In this document: piece by piece, positions 35,870 to 46,134 of the stretch
Position numbering within the stretch: position 1 is the first letter of the stretch
Layout of the letters: every line of letters begins with the position of its first letter
Translations under genes and position numbers: made by a program
Notes under the pieces: generated by a model
Databases searched by the model: none
What the model was told of the DNA's origin: nothing
The model's input: the letters and a program-made list of their open reading frames with translations, nothing else
NCBI GenBank assembly: GCA_944350425.1
Contig: CALVOX010000002.1
Coordinates: 1-64,000, forward strand
Length of the DNA stretch: 64,000 nt
From: an uncultured Bacilli bacterium
Lineage (GTDB): Bacteria; Bacillota_I; Bacilli_A; RFN20; CAG-826
Reading direction: 5' to 3'

Positions 35870-35878
35870 ATAATCTAA

Positions 35879-38800
35879 CTATTCTTTTTTATTTTTCTTA
35901 TCTTTCATTACTACTATGAAAGTAACAATTAAACCAATTACTATTAATCCACCAACAACCGATAATCCAATAACAAGAGGTAAATTAATATCAGATTTAA
36001 TATCGCCACTAAATGTAACTAAGAAATCATATGAATTAGCAGATTTAGTATTTTTTGAATTATCAAAAGTAAAGGTTAAAGATGTGCCATCTTTATTAGA
36101 TGAAAGTGAAGTAAGATTAGAACTACTACCATTTTCATCACTTAAAGAATAAACCATGCCATCAGCATTAATATATCTATCATCTAATGATAAAACGATA
36201 GTGTAAGGTGATTCTTTATCAAGCTTTTGATACATTCCAGCTCGATTAGTAATCGATAAAGAATAACCTAAAGTATTCTTATTACCATTATACGATCCAT
36301 AATTAATACTATCTAAATAAATAATATCAGTTTCTTTAATGTTCTTATTAAACACTAAAGCATCTAAATTAGATACACTTCTTCCATAAGTTATTCCATA
36401 GTTTTTCCCAATAACTTCTATAAATATGTCGTTATAAGAATTAAATAAATCATTAAAACCAGGTAATACAATTTCATTAAGATTTAAAGTAAATGAATAA
36501 TCTCCATTATCTAATTTAGTTTTATTTAATATCTCACCATTTACTTTAACTTGAGCAATATCGTCTTTGGAAGAAACAATAGTTAAAGTTTTAGTATCAT
36601 AATAAACTTCCTTGACATCAACATCATTAACTTCAGAATCTATCTCTAAAATATATTCTTTAGTATATGTATAATCATCAAATAAGGTATAAGTAAATTT
36701 TAAAGAGTATGTTCCATCTTCAAAATAATTTCCGCTTTCTTTATCTTTTAATGGAATAATTGTATAAGCAAAATCTGCAAAAATACCATTATTTACTAAA
36801 TTAACACTAGCTTTAGATTTAACTAAAGAATAATCGTCTTCTTCACTAATCATTGTATCAAACATATGGTCAGTTAAAACAACCTTATTTGTATCTAAAG
36901 AAGTTAAAGTAATTTCATTTGTCTTAACACTTCTATTAACAAAGTTTTGGATATATAAAGTATCAGCGCTACCCATATTACCAGCATAAAAAATAAATTT
37001 ATCTTCATTTTCATCATAAGAATAATTAATAGGAATAAATAAATCATCAATACTTTTTTCGTTTAAAATAACGCTTTCCATATCAATTTGATCTAAACCT
37101 AAATTAGTTACACCCACAAACGAACCAAAGTTCATTGCTTTAAATCCAAGTGTTTCGCCAAAATTATTTAACATATCTGAAGAATAAACTTTATTATCAC
37201 CATAGTATTCTTTTTCAAAATTATATGGTTCAATTACATCTTCTTTATGGTAATCACCTAAGAATCCAAGTACAGGAATAGATAAATCAACTAAATTAGC
37301 ATTATTAGCATCATTATTTAATGTTACATAACCTTCTAAATATGTTCCATTAGGGAAATCTTCTAAAATTGAATCCAAAGTTGATTTATCTAATTGATAA
37401 TCAATACTAATAGTTTGGTTTTCGTTTCCATCTAAATTTACTTCGAAAGAATCACTAATTACTTCTTTAGTGTAGAAGCTATCTTGAACTTTCTCGCCTT
37501 TTAAAAATCCATTAGAATTTTCGCTATCAACATAAGTAATAGTTGGTGTTCCTAAAGATAAATTTAAAGTATATTTACCAGTTAAATTCTCTTTATTAAC
37601 AATATTAATATCAAACTTAACATGTCCTTCACTTATTTCAGGATTATTTTTTAATTCAATCGCTGATTCATGAGTTAATGGATCTTCTAAATAGATTTTA
37701 GTTTTAATTGCATCACTTACATCAACTTCTCCTGCTCCAACTTTTCTAACACTTACATTAGATCCATTAGCTTGTTTAATAGGATCGGCTGTTGACATAA
37801 TTCTATTTAATAAATTATCCTTAAATTCTTTTTCTTCATTTTCATCTTTAAAATCTTGACTTGATAAGATTAAAGCTTCAGCCCCACTAAAATTAGGTGT
37901 AGCCATCGAAGTTCCTGAAAGATAACGATATTCGTTATTTGTTGTAACACCATTATTAGAAGCTGAAATACCGGCAATATTTTGCCCTGGTGCACTAATT
38001 TGTGGGTTAATATCGAGTAACTGTGAACTTCCTTCACTAGAAAAATCTGAAGTTAAACTTTTAGTAATATAAATAGCTTTTTCTTCTTGATTAAGTAATG
38101 TTTCATAGCTTTCATAAGAAATTGAATAAGTAGGAATTAAATCATCACTTCTATTTCCTTGTAAGTCATAATTTATTAAACTTCCTAAACCTTCTTGATT
38201 AGCGATAATAATTCCAATTGCTCCATGGCTTTTAGCATTTTTAATTTTACTAACTAAATCAATATCGCCTCTTTTGACTAAAGCAATTTTACCAGTTACA
38301 TCAACATCATTATAATCGCTACTATCACCAACTCCTGGAACAATTACATATTCAAACTTTCCAACAGTTTCGTCATTATCGAGTAATGACCGCATCATCT
38401 TTGGTTCAGAATTATAATTTAATAATGAGCTAGTAATTTCATCATAACCATAAATCTTAATTCCGGAAACTGTTGAGATATCGGAAGTTACAAAATTATC
38501 ACTAGTTAAATTAGTTGAAGCAACTGAAGTTACTCCCTCTAAAACGTTATAGCCACCTAAACTACCATTTTCAACATTGCTAACATTATCATAGCGGTAA
38601 GATTCAAAAGTATTAAAATTTCCTTTACCATTATTCCCACTAGCAAAGTTAACTTCGGTACCATTTTCTTTGAGTCTAGAAATTAATATTTGAGCATTTT
38701 CATCTTCTGTTAAAGAAGATTCGTCTAAATCAGTACCAAAAGAACAAGAAACAATATCTGTGCCTAAGTAGTAAGCATCATTTAGCGCTTTAAAAATTGC

Positions 38801-39676
38801 ATCATCACTTAAAATATTATCTCCGCTTAATCCGGGAACTTCTCCTCCTACTTTCATTAAAGCAAGTTGTGCATTTGGAGCAACCCCTTTAAAAGTACCA
38901 TTAGCTCCTAAAATCGAAGCAACGTGAGATCCATGAACCCCACTAGAATACATTAAATCATCATCTTCTTTAATAGGTTCATATGTAGTTTTATTTAGTG
39001 TTCCACCATAATCATGATAATAAGGTATTTTTCTATTTAAATAATAATTTAAATTAGTTAAATCAGCTTCAAAATCACTTGATTTAACAATTGAATCAAC
39101 ATTACTTTTAGATACTTTAATATAAATCGAAGAATCTAAATCTTTAAAAGCTTCATGATGAATATTAAAAGAATCATCAAGTATCGCCACAAGCACTCCT
39201 TCTCCATCATTTGTAACACTTGAAGAAGGAACGTTCATATCTTTAATTGAATCATTCTCTAAAGGAGTCTTATATATTTCTTCAACATTATTTTCAACAT
39301 AAAAAGAATTACTACTTATAGTGTAATAATTGTTTTCATCAACACTTAAAACCGAACTTAAACTTTTTAGCTTACTAGTATTGTTAGAATTAATATTTAA
39401 TCTAACTCCATGAATAATACCTTCATAAGATTCAACAAAATCATAACTAATATTGTTATCGTTTAATTCTTTAAATAAATCTTCTTTACTTGAAGATTTA
39501 TTTAATAAAACAATTGTATCTTGGTCTTTAATTAATTTTCTTCCTAATGAATTATAGTAAGAACTAGATTCATTGGTATTTGATGAATTAAATGATAGTG
39601 ATATTGATGTAAGAATGGAACTTGTACCAATAAGTAATGCTGTTGGAAGTAATATATGTTTAAAAATATTTTTCAT
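35879..39676 (-). CDS. Membrane-anchored subtilisin-like (S8) cell-envelope protease
   Basis: Secreted protease of ~1265 residues. Parts in order: signal peptide (~1-30), an I9-type propeptide (~50-120), and the S8 catalytic domain with Asp in VAILDDSF (~167; the usual DTG is altered), His in GVHGSHVA (~248), oxyanion Asn in FASGNNG and Ser in SGTSMATP. A protease-associated domain is inserted between (GKIALVKRGD, AIGIIIANQEG). A long beta-rich C-terminal part resembles lactocepin/C5a-peptidase Fn3 repeats. It ends in one TM helix and a Lys-rich tail (no LPXTG). The start is taken after AAGGAG. Adjacent to opp, it probably supplies peptides for uptake. Confidence 0.88.
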   Translation of the reverse strand: MKNIFKHILLPTALLIGTSSILTSISLSFNSSNTNESSSYYNSLGRKLIKDQDTIVLLNKSSSKEDLFKELNDNNISYDFVESYEGIIHGVRLNINSNNTSKLKSLSSVLSVDENNYYTISSNSFYVENNVEEIYKTPLENDSIKDMNVPSSSVTNDGEGVLVAILDDSFNIHHEAFKDLDSSIYIKVSKSNVDSIVKSSDFEADLTNLNYYLNRKIPYYHDYGGTLNKTTYEPIKEDDDLMYSSGVHGSHVASILGANGTFKGVAPNAQLALMKVGGEVPGLSGDNILSDDAIFKALNDAYYLGTDIVSCSFGTDLDESSLTEDENAQILISRLKENGTEVNFASGNNGKGNFNTFESYRYDNVSNVENGSLGGYNVLEGVTSVASTNLTSDNFVTSDISTVSGIKIYGYDEITSSLLNYNSEPKMMRSLLDNDETVGKFEYVIVPGVGDSSDYNDVDVTGKIALVKRGDIDLVSKIKNAKSHGAIGIIIANQEGLGSLINYDLQGNRSDDLIPTYSISYESYETLLNQEEKAIYITKSLTSDFSSEGSSQLLDINPQISAPGQNIAGISASNNGVTTNNEYRYLSGTSMATPNFSGAEALILSSQDFKDENEEKEFKDNLLNRIMSTADPIKQANGSNVSVRKVGAGEVDVSDAIKTKIYLEDPLTHESAIELKNNPEISEGHVKFDINIVNKENLTGKYTLNLSLGTPTITYVDSENSNGFLKGEKVQDSFYTKEVISDSFEVNLDGNENQTISIDYQLDKSTLDSILEDFPNGTYLEGYVTLNNDANNANLVDLSIPVLGFLGDYHKEDVIEPYNFEKEYYGDNKVYSSDMLNNFGETLGFKAMNFGSFVGVTNLGLDQIDMESVILNEKSIDDLFIPINYSYDENEDKFIFYAGNMGSADTLYIQNFVNRSVKTNEITLTSLDTNKVVLTDHMFDTMISEEDDYSLVKSKASVNLVNNGIFADFAYTIIPLKDKESGNYFEDGTYSLKFTYTLFDDYTYTKEYILEIDSEVNDVDVKEVYYDTKTLTIVSSKDDIAQVKVNGEILNKTKLDNGDYSFTLNLNEIVLPGFNDLFNSYNDIFIEVIGKNYGITYGRSVSNLDALVFNKNIKETDIIYLDSINYGSYNGNKNTLGYSLSITNRAGMYQKLDKESPYTIVLSLDDRYINADGMVYSLSDENGSSSNLTSLSSNKDGTSLTFTFDNSKNTKSANSYDFLVTFSGDIKSDINLPLVIGLSVVGGLIVIGLIVTFIVVMKDKKNKKE

Positions 39677-39817
39677 AACTAAAATCTCCTTAAAGACAGT
39701 CAATATATTTATTATTCTATGATTTTAATTTTTGTAAATATAAATGTTGATTAAAGAGATATTTTAGGTTGCAAGTAGTAATATAGTATATATTTAGTAT
39801 ATATTTGTTAAATAAAA

Positions 39818-39849
39818 AACTCTATAACTTGTTGTTAAGTTATAGAGTT
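39818..39849 (-). terminator. Terminator of prs
   Basis: AACTCTATAACTT (39818-39830) pairs perfectly with AAGTTATAGAGTT (39837-39849), loop GTTGTT, followed by TTTTTT on the - strand. Confidence 0.75.
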
Positions 39850-39873
39850 AATGTTTAATTAAAATAATTAATA

Positions 39874-40848
39874 TTATCTAAATTTTGCGTATTCAATTCT
39901 AATATCTTCATGAGATTCATGAGATCTAATAATATCAGATATCATCTTAGCAATTGAAATAACTTTAATTTTCTTTGAACCTTCAAATTCTTCATGTTCA
40001 ATAGTATCAGTAACGATACATTCACTTACATAATCTGCGGCTTCAATTCTATTTTTAGCTTCTCCATTAAATAATGCATGAGATACACAAAGGAATACTT
40101 CTCTTGCTCCTTTATCTTTTAATGCTTTAGCACCTGCTAAAATAGTTCCACCAGTATCGATAATATCATCGACCATAACACAAACTTTACCATTAATATC
40201 ACCAACAACATTCAAGATTTCAGCAACATTTGGTTTAGGTCTTCTTTTATCAATAACAACAATATTTGTATTTGGAATAAAACTAGCTAAATCTCTTGCT
40301 CGATGCATAGCACCATGATCTGGAGCAACAATTGCTACATTCTTACCATTAAAATTAGGGTCATTTTTAAGTTTTTCGTTTAAATATTTAGCAAAGATAT
40401 AACTTGGTGTCGTATTATCAACTGGTATTCCAAAGAAACCTTGAATTTGTGGGGTATGTAAATCAACTGTAATAACTCTTTTTACTCCAGAATTAGTAAA
40501 TAAATCAGCGACCATTCTAGCAGTAATTGGTTCATTTTTAGCAGCGATTCTATCTTGTCTAGCATAACCATAATAAGGCATTATTAAGGTAATTTCTCTA
40601 GCATTTGCTCTTTTAATAGCATCAATGAAAATAAGTGTTTCCATGATTCTATCATTAACTGGTTTTGAAGTTGATTGAATAATATAAACTTTTTTACCTC
40701 TTACATCACTCTTAGATAAAGCGATACATTCTCCATCAGCAAAGTGTTTTACTTCGCTTTCACCCATTTTCATATCGAGTAATTCACAAACTTTTTTAGT
40801 AAGCGATACTGATGAAGTAAGTGAGAAGATAATAATGTCTTTTAACAT
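39874..40848 (-). CDS. prs: Ribose-phosphate pyrophosphokinase
   Basis: Makes PRPP from ribose-5-phosphate and ATP for nucleotide synthesis; 324 residues, normal length. Motifs: FADGECIALS (GE loop), PYYGYARQDR (flexible ATP loop with catalytic residues), VDLHTPQIQGFF (PRPP synthase signature) and VMVDDIIDTGGTI (ribose-phosphate-binding loop). Cytoplasmic, single gene, with a strong terminator after it (39818-39849). Confidence 0.95.
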   Translation of the reverse strand: MLKDIIIFSLTSSVSLTKKVCELLDMKMGESEVKHFADGECIALSKSDVRGKKVYIIQSTSKPVNDRIMETLIFIDAIKRANAREITLIMPYYGYARQDRIAAKNEPITARMVADLFTNSGVKRVITVDLHTPQIQGFFGIPVDNTTPSYIFAKYLNEKLKNDPNFNGKNVAIVAPDHGAMHRARDLASFIPNTNIVVIDKRRPKPNVAEILNVVGDINGKVCVMVDDIIDTGGTILAGAKALKDKGAREVFLCVSHALFNGEAKNRIEAADYVSECIVTDTIEHEEFEGSKKIKVISIAKMISDIIRSHESHEDIRIEYAKFR

Positions 40849-40955
40849 GGCTTTTCCCCCAAAAATAACTTTTAACTAAATGCGTAAAATATTATATCGA
40901 TAATTATCATACTTTTAAAGTTTAATTATGCACACTTGATAATTTGAGTTAAATA

Positions 40956-41852
40956 TTATTTCATAATAAAATCTAAGATATCGTTATAAACAAATGAATT
41001 ATTATCTTCATTTAATATCTCATGTCTCATATTTGGATAGATAATTAATTTAGATTTAAGATTATGTGAAGTATATAATTTTTCTAATTTAATTAAACCT
41101 TTAGAAAAATTACCGACTGGGTCATCTTTACCTCCAATAATTAATATATCTAAATCTTCAGAAATATTATCAATATTTTGTGATTTTTGAATCGATGATA
41201 AACCTTTTAAGAAATATTTATAGAATCTGTTAGTAGGTATTACCCCACATAAAGGATCTTCATCATACTTTTTAACATTATCTTCATTATAAGATATCCA
41301 ATCATTACTTGATTTTCTATTTTTTACACTCTTTTCATAACTTCCAATAGCTAAAGAATGGAAAAATTTAGATTTTTTATCTAAATTTTTCTTATTAATA
41401 AATAACTTAGCTAAGAAATAACCAATTTTTACAAGTGTATTAGGACCATTACTACCACAAATAATAGCTTTATCGATTGTTGTTGAATATTTTTCAATAT
41501 AGCCTTGAAGAACAAAAGAACCCATTGAATGAGCAAAATTAATTAATTCGATATTATTATCATAACGATATTTTAATAACTTATTAAAATCTTTTAGTAT
41601 TTCGATATATTTAAAGAAGAAATCATCAGTTGGATTCATTAATTCTCCATTTTTATCTCCTTGTCCAAAATGATTTAAACAATAAACAGAAATATTATTT
41701 GAATTTAAAAACTTTGCAAAATCATCATATCTAGCACTATGTTCAGCCATACCAGTGATAATAACTACAATTTTAGAAGGAGTTTTTACTTCCCATTTAT
41801 GACCGTATAAAACTTCATTATTTTGTGATTCAAACTTTAATTCTTCCATCAT
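40956..41852 (-). CDS. Alpha/beta hydrolase, monoacylglycerol-lipase-like
   Basis: 298 residues of the Hydrolase_4/serine aminopeptidase S33 fold. The oxyanion region is ITGMAEHSARYD, then LNHFGQGDKNG and the nucleophile elbow FAHSMGSFV (Ala replacing the usual Gly before His-Ser). The acid is in IIGGKDDPVG and the catalytic His in PNMRHEIL. The family includes monoacylglycerol lipases and lysophospholipases (PldB-like), and lysolipid or acylglycerol hydrolysis is the best guess. No signal peptide. GAGGTAA lies before the first ATG. Monocistronic. Confidence 0.82.
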   Translation of the reverse strand: MMEELKFESQNNEVLYGHKWEVKTPSKIVVIITGMAEHSARYDDFAKFLNSNNISVYCLNHFGQGDKNGELMNPTDDFFFKYIEILKDFNKLLKYRYDNNIELINFAHSMGSFVLQGYIEKYSTTIDKAIICGSNGPNTLVKIGYFLAKLFINKKNLDKKSKFFHSLAIGSYEKSVKNRKSSNDWISYNEDNVKKYDEDPLCGVIPTNRFYKYFLKGLSSIQKSQNIDNISEDLDILIIGGKDDPVGNFSKGLIKLEKLYTSHNLKSKLIIYPNMRHEILNEDNNSFVYNDILDFIMK

Positions 41853-41935
41853 AAAAATTACCTCTAAAACAATTATTAATATTATTTTACAGTAATATTT
41901 AAATAAATTGTTAAAAAATGAATTAATTTATTAAA

Positions 41936-44194
41936 TTATTTTGCTTGTTTTATTGATAATCCAATTCTTTTTCTTTCTAAATCTAAAGAAATAACTTTAA
42001 CTTTTACTACTTGGTTAATTGAAAAAACATCCGAAAGATTTTTAATAAAAGAATCGCTAGCTTCAGAAATATGGACTAAACCATCTTGATGAACATTGAT
42101 ATCGATAAACATGCCAAAATCCATAATATTACGAATAGTTCCATTTAAAACCATCCCAACTTTTAAATCTTTAATATCTTTAACCTTATTATCAAGAGCG
42201 ACAATTTCCATCTCATCTCTTATATCTCGACCTGGATTTTTAAGTTCATTTAAAATATCTTCAAGAGTTTCTAAAATCATATCTTGATGTTCATTTAAGA
42301 ATTTTGTTTTATTTAATGAATTAAGTTTAGCGATTCTTTCTTCATAAGAATCTTTCTTTAAATCGCAATTAACTTCTTTTAAGATGAGTCTTGCGTCATT
42401 ATATCTTTCAGGGTGAATCATCGTATTATCTAAAATTTCTTCACTATCTTCGACTTTCAAAAAACCGGCACATTGAGTAAAAGCTTTTTCACCCATCATC
42501 TTAACTTTCTTTAAATCATTTCTTGATTTAAAATCACCGTTTTCTTTTCGATATTCATAAATATTTTTTGCTAAAGTTTTAGAAACTCCAGAAACATAAT
42601 TAAGTAAAGAAATAGAAGCATTATTTACTCTAACTCCAACCTTATTAACGGAGTCTTCAACAACACTTGATAAAGCATCATTAAGCTTAGTTTGGTTCAT
42701 ATCATGTTGATATTGCCCTACTCCAATAGCTTTTGGTTCAATTTTTACAAGTTCAGCTAAAGGATCGATAATTCTTCTAGCTAAAGAAATCGCACTTCTT
42801 TTTTCTACACTAAGTTCAGGGAATTCTTCTTCTCCAAGTTTAGAAGCACTATAAACACTAGCTCCGCTTTCATTGACAATAAATATCTTTGTCTTAACTA
42901 AATTATATTCTTGTAACATTTTATTAAGCACTTCTTCACTTTCTCTTGAAGCTGTACCATTACCTAAAGCAATATAATCAATATCGTATTTCTTAATTAA
43001 AGTAGCGATTTCTTTCTTACCTTTTTCTACTTGTTCTTTGCTACTAGAAGTAATATAAACCGTTCCTACTTCATGAGGAATCGAAAGAGTATCAACATAA
43101 GCATATTTACAACCTGTTCTAAAACCTGGGTCAAATCCTAATACTTTCTTATTTTTTAATGGTGGGTAAAGTAATAATTCTTTTAAATTCTTTTTAAATA
43201 CTTCAATTGATCGATCTTCAGCAAAAGTAAATAAATCATTTTCAATTTCGTTAGTAACAGAAGGTAAGATAGATTTATTTAAAGAATCTTTAATACATTC
43301 ACTAATAATATCTTCAAAGTAGATATTATTAGTTTTTATGTAATGATAAGACATATAGTTAATTAATCTATCTTTATCATAGCTAAAAGAAAAAGAAAGT
43401 TCTTTTTCTTTATTTCCTCTAAATATAGCTAATATTTGATAAGGTTTTAACTTATTAATCTTATTTTCGAAATCTTTATAAGTATCGTATTTTGATTTAG
43501 CATTATTTTCATTATCTTTTAGTTTAACTACGATTAAACCATAGTTATAGATAGATTCTTTAATATATTTTCTAAACTTAGGATCATCACTAAATTCTTC
43601 TTTAATGATATCTTTTGCTCCTTCTAAAGCTTCTTCTTTACTCTTAACACCTTTTTCTTCGTTAATAAAAGATGCTAGATAGGAATTATAAAAATCATCA
43701 ACTCTTCTATTTTTTAAAATAGTAATTTTGATAGGTTCTAACCCTTTTTCAATTGCTTTTTTAGCTTTAGAAACTCTTTTTTCTTTATAAGGACGATATA
43801 GATCTTCTAAAGTAGATAAAACAAATGTAGATTTAATTTCTTCTTCTAGTTCTTTAGTTAATTTATCTTTTAGATATATTGCATTTAAAATCGTTTCTTT
43901 TCTTTCTTCAATATTTCTTAAATACTTTAATCTTTCTTCAAAGTTTCTTAAAGTAACATCATCAGTATTATTCGTTACTTCTTTTCTATATCGAGCAATA
44001 AAAGGAACAGTATTACCTTCATCTAATAAATTGATTATTTTATTAACAATATCTTCTTTTAAAGATAGTTCACTTGATAAAGTCAAAATTATTCTATTTA
44101 ATGATTCTTCTTTATTAAAATCATACTTTTTATCTAAATTATCTTCATTATTGTTATTATTAGCTATACCTAAATTAGTTTTTTCTAACATCAT
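41936..44194 (-). CDS. tex: Tex family RNA-binding protein
   Basis: Conserved transcription accessory protein of 752 residues. An Asn/Lys-rich N-terminal extension (~1-30, with NNNNNEDN) is followed by the Tex helical region (GNTVPFIARYRKEVT), a YqgF-like RNase H fold (KVLGFDPGFRTGCKYAYVD, YIALGNGTASRESEE), helix-hairpin-helix modules (YRKENGDFKSRNDLKKVKMMG) and a C-terminal S1 RNA-binding domain (~672-748, GTIRNIMDFGMFIDI, GLVHISE). Length is close to family norm. Two adjacent ATGs follow GAGGAA; either could start. Confidence 0.93.
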   Translation of the reverse strand: MMLEKTNLGIANNNNNEDNLDKKYDFNKEESLNRIILTLSSELSLKEDIVNKIINLLDEGNTVPFIARYRKEVTNNTDDVTLRNFEERLKYLRNIEERKETILNAIYLKDKLTKELEEEIKSTFVLSTLEDLYRPYKEKRVSKAKKAIEKGLEPIKITILKNRRVDDFYNSYLASFINEEKGVKSKEEALEGAKDIIKEEFSDDPKFRKYIKESIYNYGLIVVKLKDNENNAKSKYDTYKDFENKINKLKPYQILAIFRGNKEKELSFSFSYDKDRLINYMSYHYIKTNNIYFEDIISECIKDSLNKSILPSVTNEIENDLFTFAEDRSIEVFKKNLKELLLYPPLKNKKVLGFDPGFRTGCKYAYVDTLSIPHEVGTVYITSSSKEQVEKGKKEIATLIKKYDIDYIALGNGTASRESEEVLNKMLQEYNLVKTKIFIVNESGASVYSASKLGEEEFPELSVEKRSAISLARRIIDPLAELVKIEPKAIGVGQYQHDMNQTKLNDALSSVVEDSVNKVGVRVNNASISLLNYVSGVSKTLAKNIYEYRKENGDFKSRNDLKKVKMMGEKAFTQCAGFLKVEDSEEILDNTMIHPERYNDARLILKEVNCDLKKDSYEERIAKLNSLNKTKFLNEHQDMILETLEDILNELKNPGRDIRDEMEIVALDNKVKDIKDLKVGMVLNGTIRNIMDFGMFIDINVHQDGLVHISEASDSFIKNLSDVFSINQVVKVKVISLDLERKRIGLSIKQAK

Positions 44195-44227
44195 TATTCC
44201 TCAAAAAAATATTTTATTCTTAATGTG

Positions 44228-44260
44228 TTAAATTCCTCCCTTACTTAGGGAGGAATTTAA
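44228..44260 (-). terminator. Hairpin after lemA
   Basis: TTAAATTCCTCCC (44228-44240) pairs perfectly with GGGAGGAATTTAA (44248-44260) around 7 bases. The T-tract on the - strand is weak (ATTTAAC). It contains anti-Shine-Dalgarno-like sequence but lies too far from tex to mask its site. Confidence 0.5.
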
Positions 44261-44286
44261 GTTTATCAAATTCTATTTTATTAACA

Positions 44287-44961
44287 TTAATTAAAGAATG
44301 TACCTCTAGCTTCTTCTTTAGTTTCTTTAGAAATAGAGAAAGGAATTCTAGTAGTATATCCTCTTTTTGCAGCGACGATTTGTTTAGTAGGCCACTCAAA
44401 AATAGCATTATTCCATCTATTTACTGCATCATTATAAAGTTCTCTAGCAGCAGTAATTTCTCTTTGTAGATAAGAGTTTTTTTGTAAGACATCTGCAATT
44501 TCTTGATGAGCTTTTAAATCTGGATAATTTTCAAAAGCAACATTAATTTTAGCAGCAACATTATCCATTGTTTGAGCGATTTCATTTCTTGCTCTATCAC
44601 CTTCTGCTGTATTCATTCCACCTCTATAAGAAGCAATCTTAGTCATTGTATCTTTATCTAAATCGATAGCTTTATCTAAAAGTTGAGCAGCATTTTTAAG
44701 TTCAACAACCCTTTGTTCCATGTAGTTATCAACAGTTGAAGCAGCTGATTGAATATTTTGTTGAAGCTGGGAAAGATATTTACCGGCATTAATTTTCATA
44801 AACAAGAAAACAATGCCTGGAATAATTCCAAGTACCCACAAAATAACTTCAAATACTGTTGAACCAACCCCTACTTTTACAGGGATTTGCTTTTCAATAA
44901 CATTTACGTCTCTACCTTCTTCCTTAATAGGACCAGTTACCTCATCTAATTCATTAGCCAT
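44287..44961 (-). CDS. lemA: LemA family protein
   Basis: 224 residues. A polar N-terminus (~1-30) and one TM helix (~34-54) are followed by the LemA helical bundle: QQNIQSAASTVDNYMEQRVVELKNA, EGDRARNEIAQTMDNV, FENYPDLKA and YLQREITAARELYNDAV. Related proteins anchor an alpha-helical domain outside the membrane, with no agreed biochemical role. AAAGGAG lies before the ATG. The PfkB gene ends 140 bases upstream, so it is probably a separate unit. Confidence 0.88.
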   Translation of the reverse strand: MANELDEVTGPIKEEGRDVNVIEKQIPVKVGVGSTVFEVILWVLGIIPGIVFLFMKINAGKYLSQLQQNIQSAASTVDNYMEQRVVELKNAAQLLDKAIDLDKDTMTKIASYRGGMNTAEGDRARNEIAQTMDNVAAKINVAFENYPDLKAHQEIADVLQKNSYLQREITAARELYNDAVNRWNNAIFEWPTKQIVAAKRGYTTRIPFSISKETKEEARGTFFN

Positions 44962-45101
44962 AGTTCTTTCTCCTTTAATAATTTTAATAATTATAACATC
45001 TACTTGTCTTTTAAGGTATATAAATTGACAAAAACTGACTTTAATTTAGATAAATTAAAAGATTTGTCTTTTATTCATATAAATTTAATTAAGTGCAATA
45101 A

Positions 45102-46127
45102 TTAAAGAATTATTTTGTTAGGTATTTCATCAAATTTAATATTTCTTTCATTAACTAAAGTATTGATTTCTTCTTCACTAGGCATTGGTAAAGCTCCTTC
45201 TTTTAAAAGAGTTAGTCCTCCACAGATTGAACCTACTTTAGTAGCATTAATTAATTCTAAAATAGTAAAATCAAGGTTAGATGAATCAAAATCTTTTAAA
45301 GAAGAAAGATATCCAATAAAACCACCAAAAGATGCATCACCACATCCAATTGCATCTTTTATTTTATGTTTACTAAATTTTAATGGTGAAACAATATAAC
45401 CTTCTTTATTTTTAGAATCTACTATCACCATATCTTTATCACTATCAGTTAAAAAGATATAAGCAAGATTTTGATATTTAGAAATTAATTCTTTTAAAGA
45501 TTCAATATAATTTTCGTTATTTGTAAGAACGCTTAATTCATCTTTACCTATTTTTAAAATATGGGTAAATCTTAGAGTATTACTAACAATCTCTTTCCAA
45601 CTATCTTTTGTAAACAAATCTTTACGATAATTCGGATCAAAGACTATAGTTACATTATTTTTAGAATAAATATCTAATATTTTTAATATTTCTTTTTTAT
45701 TAGTTTTAGATAAGAAAGGTATTGTTCCTAAATAAAAGATTGATGGTAAATCTTTTTTTAACTTATCAAAATCCATGTTAGATGCATTTAAAAAAGAAGC
45801 TTTATCTAAATTAAAAGAAAATTCTCTATCTTTAGTTCTACTATCTATTTTAGCTAAAGAAAAACCTATATTAGTATTATCAATATATGTTAAATAATCC
45901 TTATTTACGTTTTCTTTAGCTAAAATATCGTTAATCCTATTTAAATAAACTTCGTTATTATCATTTAAAGTAGGTAAAAAAGAGGAAATATAAGAAATAT
46001 TATTTCTAAACTTAGATACCATCGAGATAAAGTTAAGTGGTGCTCCACCTATTTTTTCATTTTTTATATTATTATCGATAAATAATTTATCGATGATAAT
46101 TTCTCCAAAAGAAACTATTTTATTCAT
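45102..46127 (-). CDS. PfkB family carbohydrate kinase, fructokinase-like
   Basis: 341-residue sugar kinase of the ribokinase/PfkB fold. The N-terminal substrate motif is GEIIIDKLF then IGGAPLNF, with KIGKDELSVL in the middle. The C-terminal anion-hole motif KDAIGCGDASFGGF (usual DTTGAGD) retains the catalytic Asp. GGAPLNFA-type sequences are typical of fructokinases, but other sugars are possible. It begins 7 bases after the stop of the 644-residue unknown membrane protein, so the two are co-transcribed. Confidence 0.83.
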   Translation of the reverse strand: MNKIVSFGEIIIDKLFIDNNIKNEKIGGAPLNFISMVSKFRNNISYISSFLPTLNDNNEVYLNRINDILAKENVNKDYLTYIDNTNIGFSLAKIDSRTKDREFSFNLDKASFLNASNMDFDKLKKDLPSIFYLGTIPFLSKTNKKEILKILDIYSKNNVTIVFDPNYRKDLFTKDSWKEIVSNTLRFTHILKIGKDELSVLTNNENYIESLKELISKYQNLAYIFLTDSDKDMVIVDSKNKEGYIVSPLKFSKHKIKDAIGCGDASFGGFIGYLSSLKDFDSSNLDFTILELINATKVGSICGGLTLLKEGALPMPSEEEINTLVNERNIKFDEIPNKIIL

Positions 46128-46134
46128 AATATAA

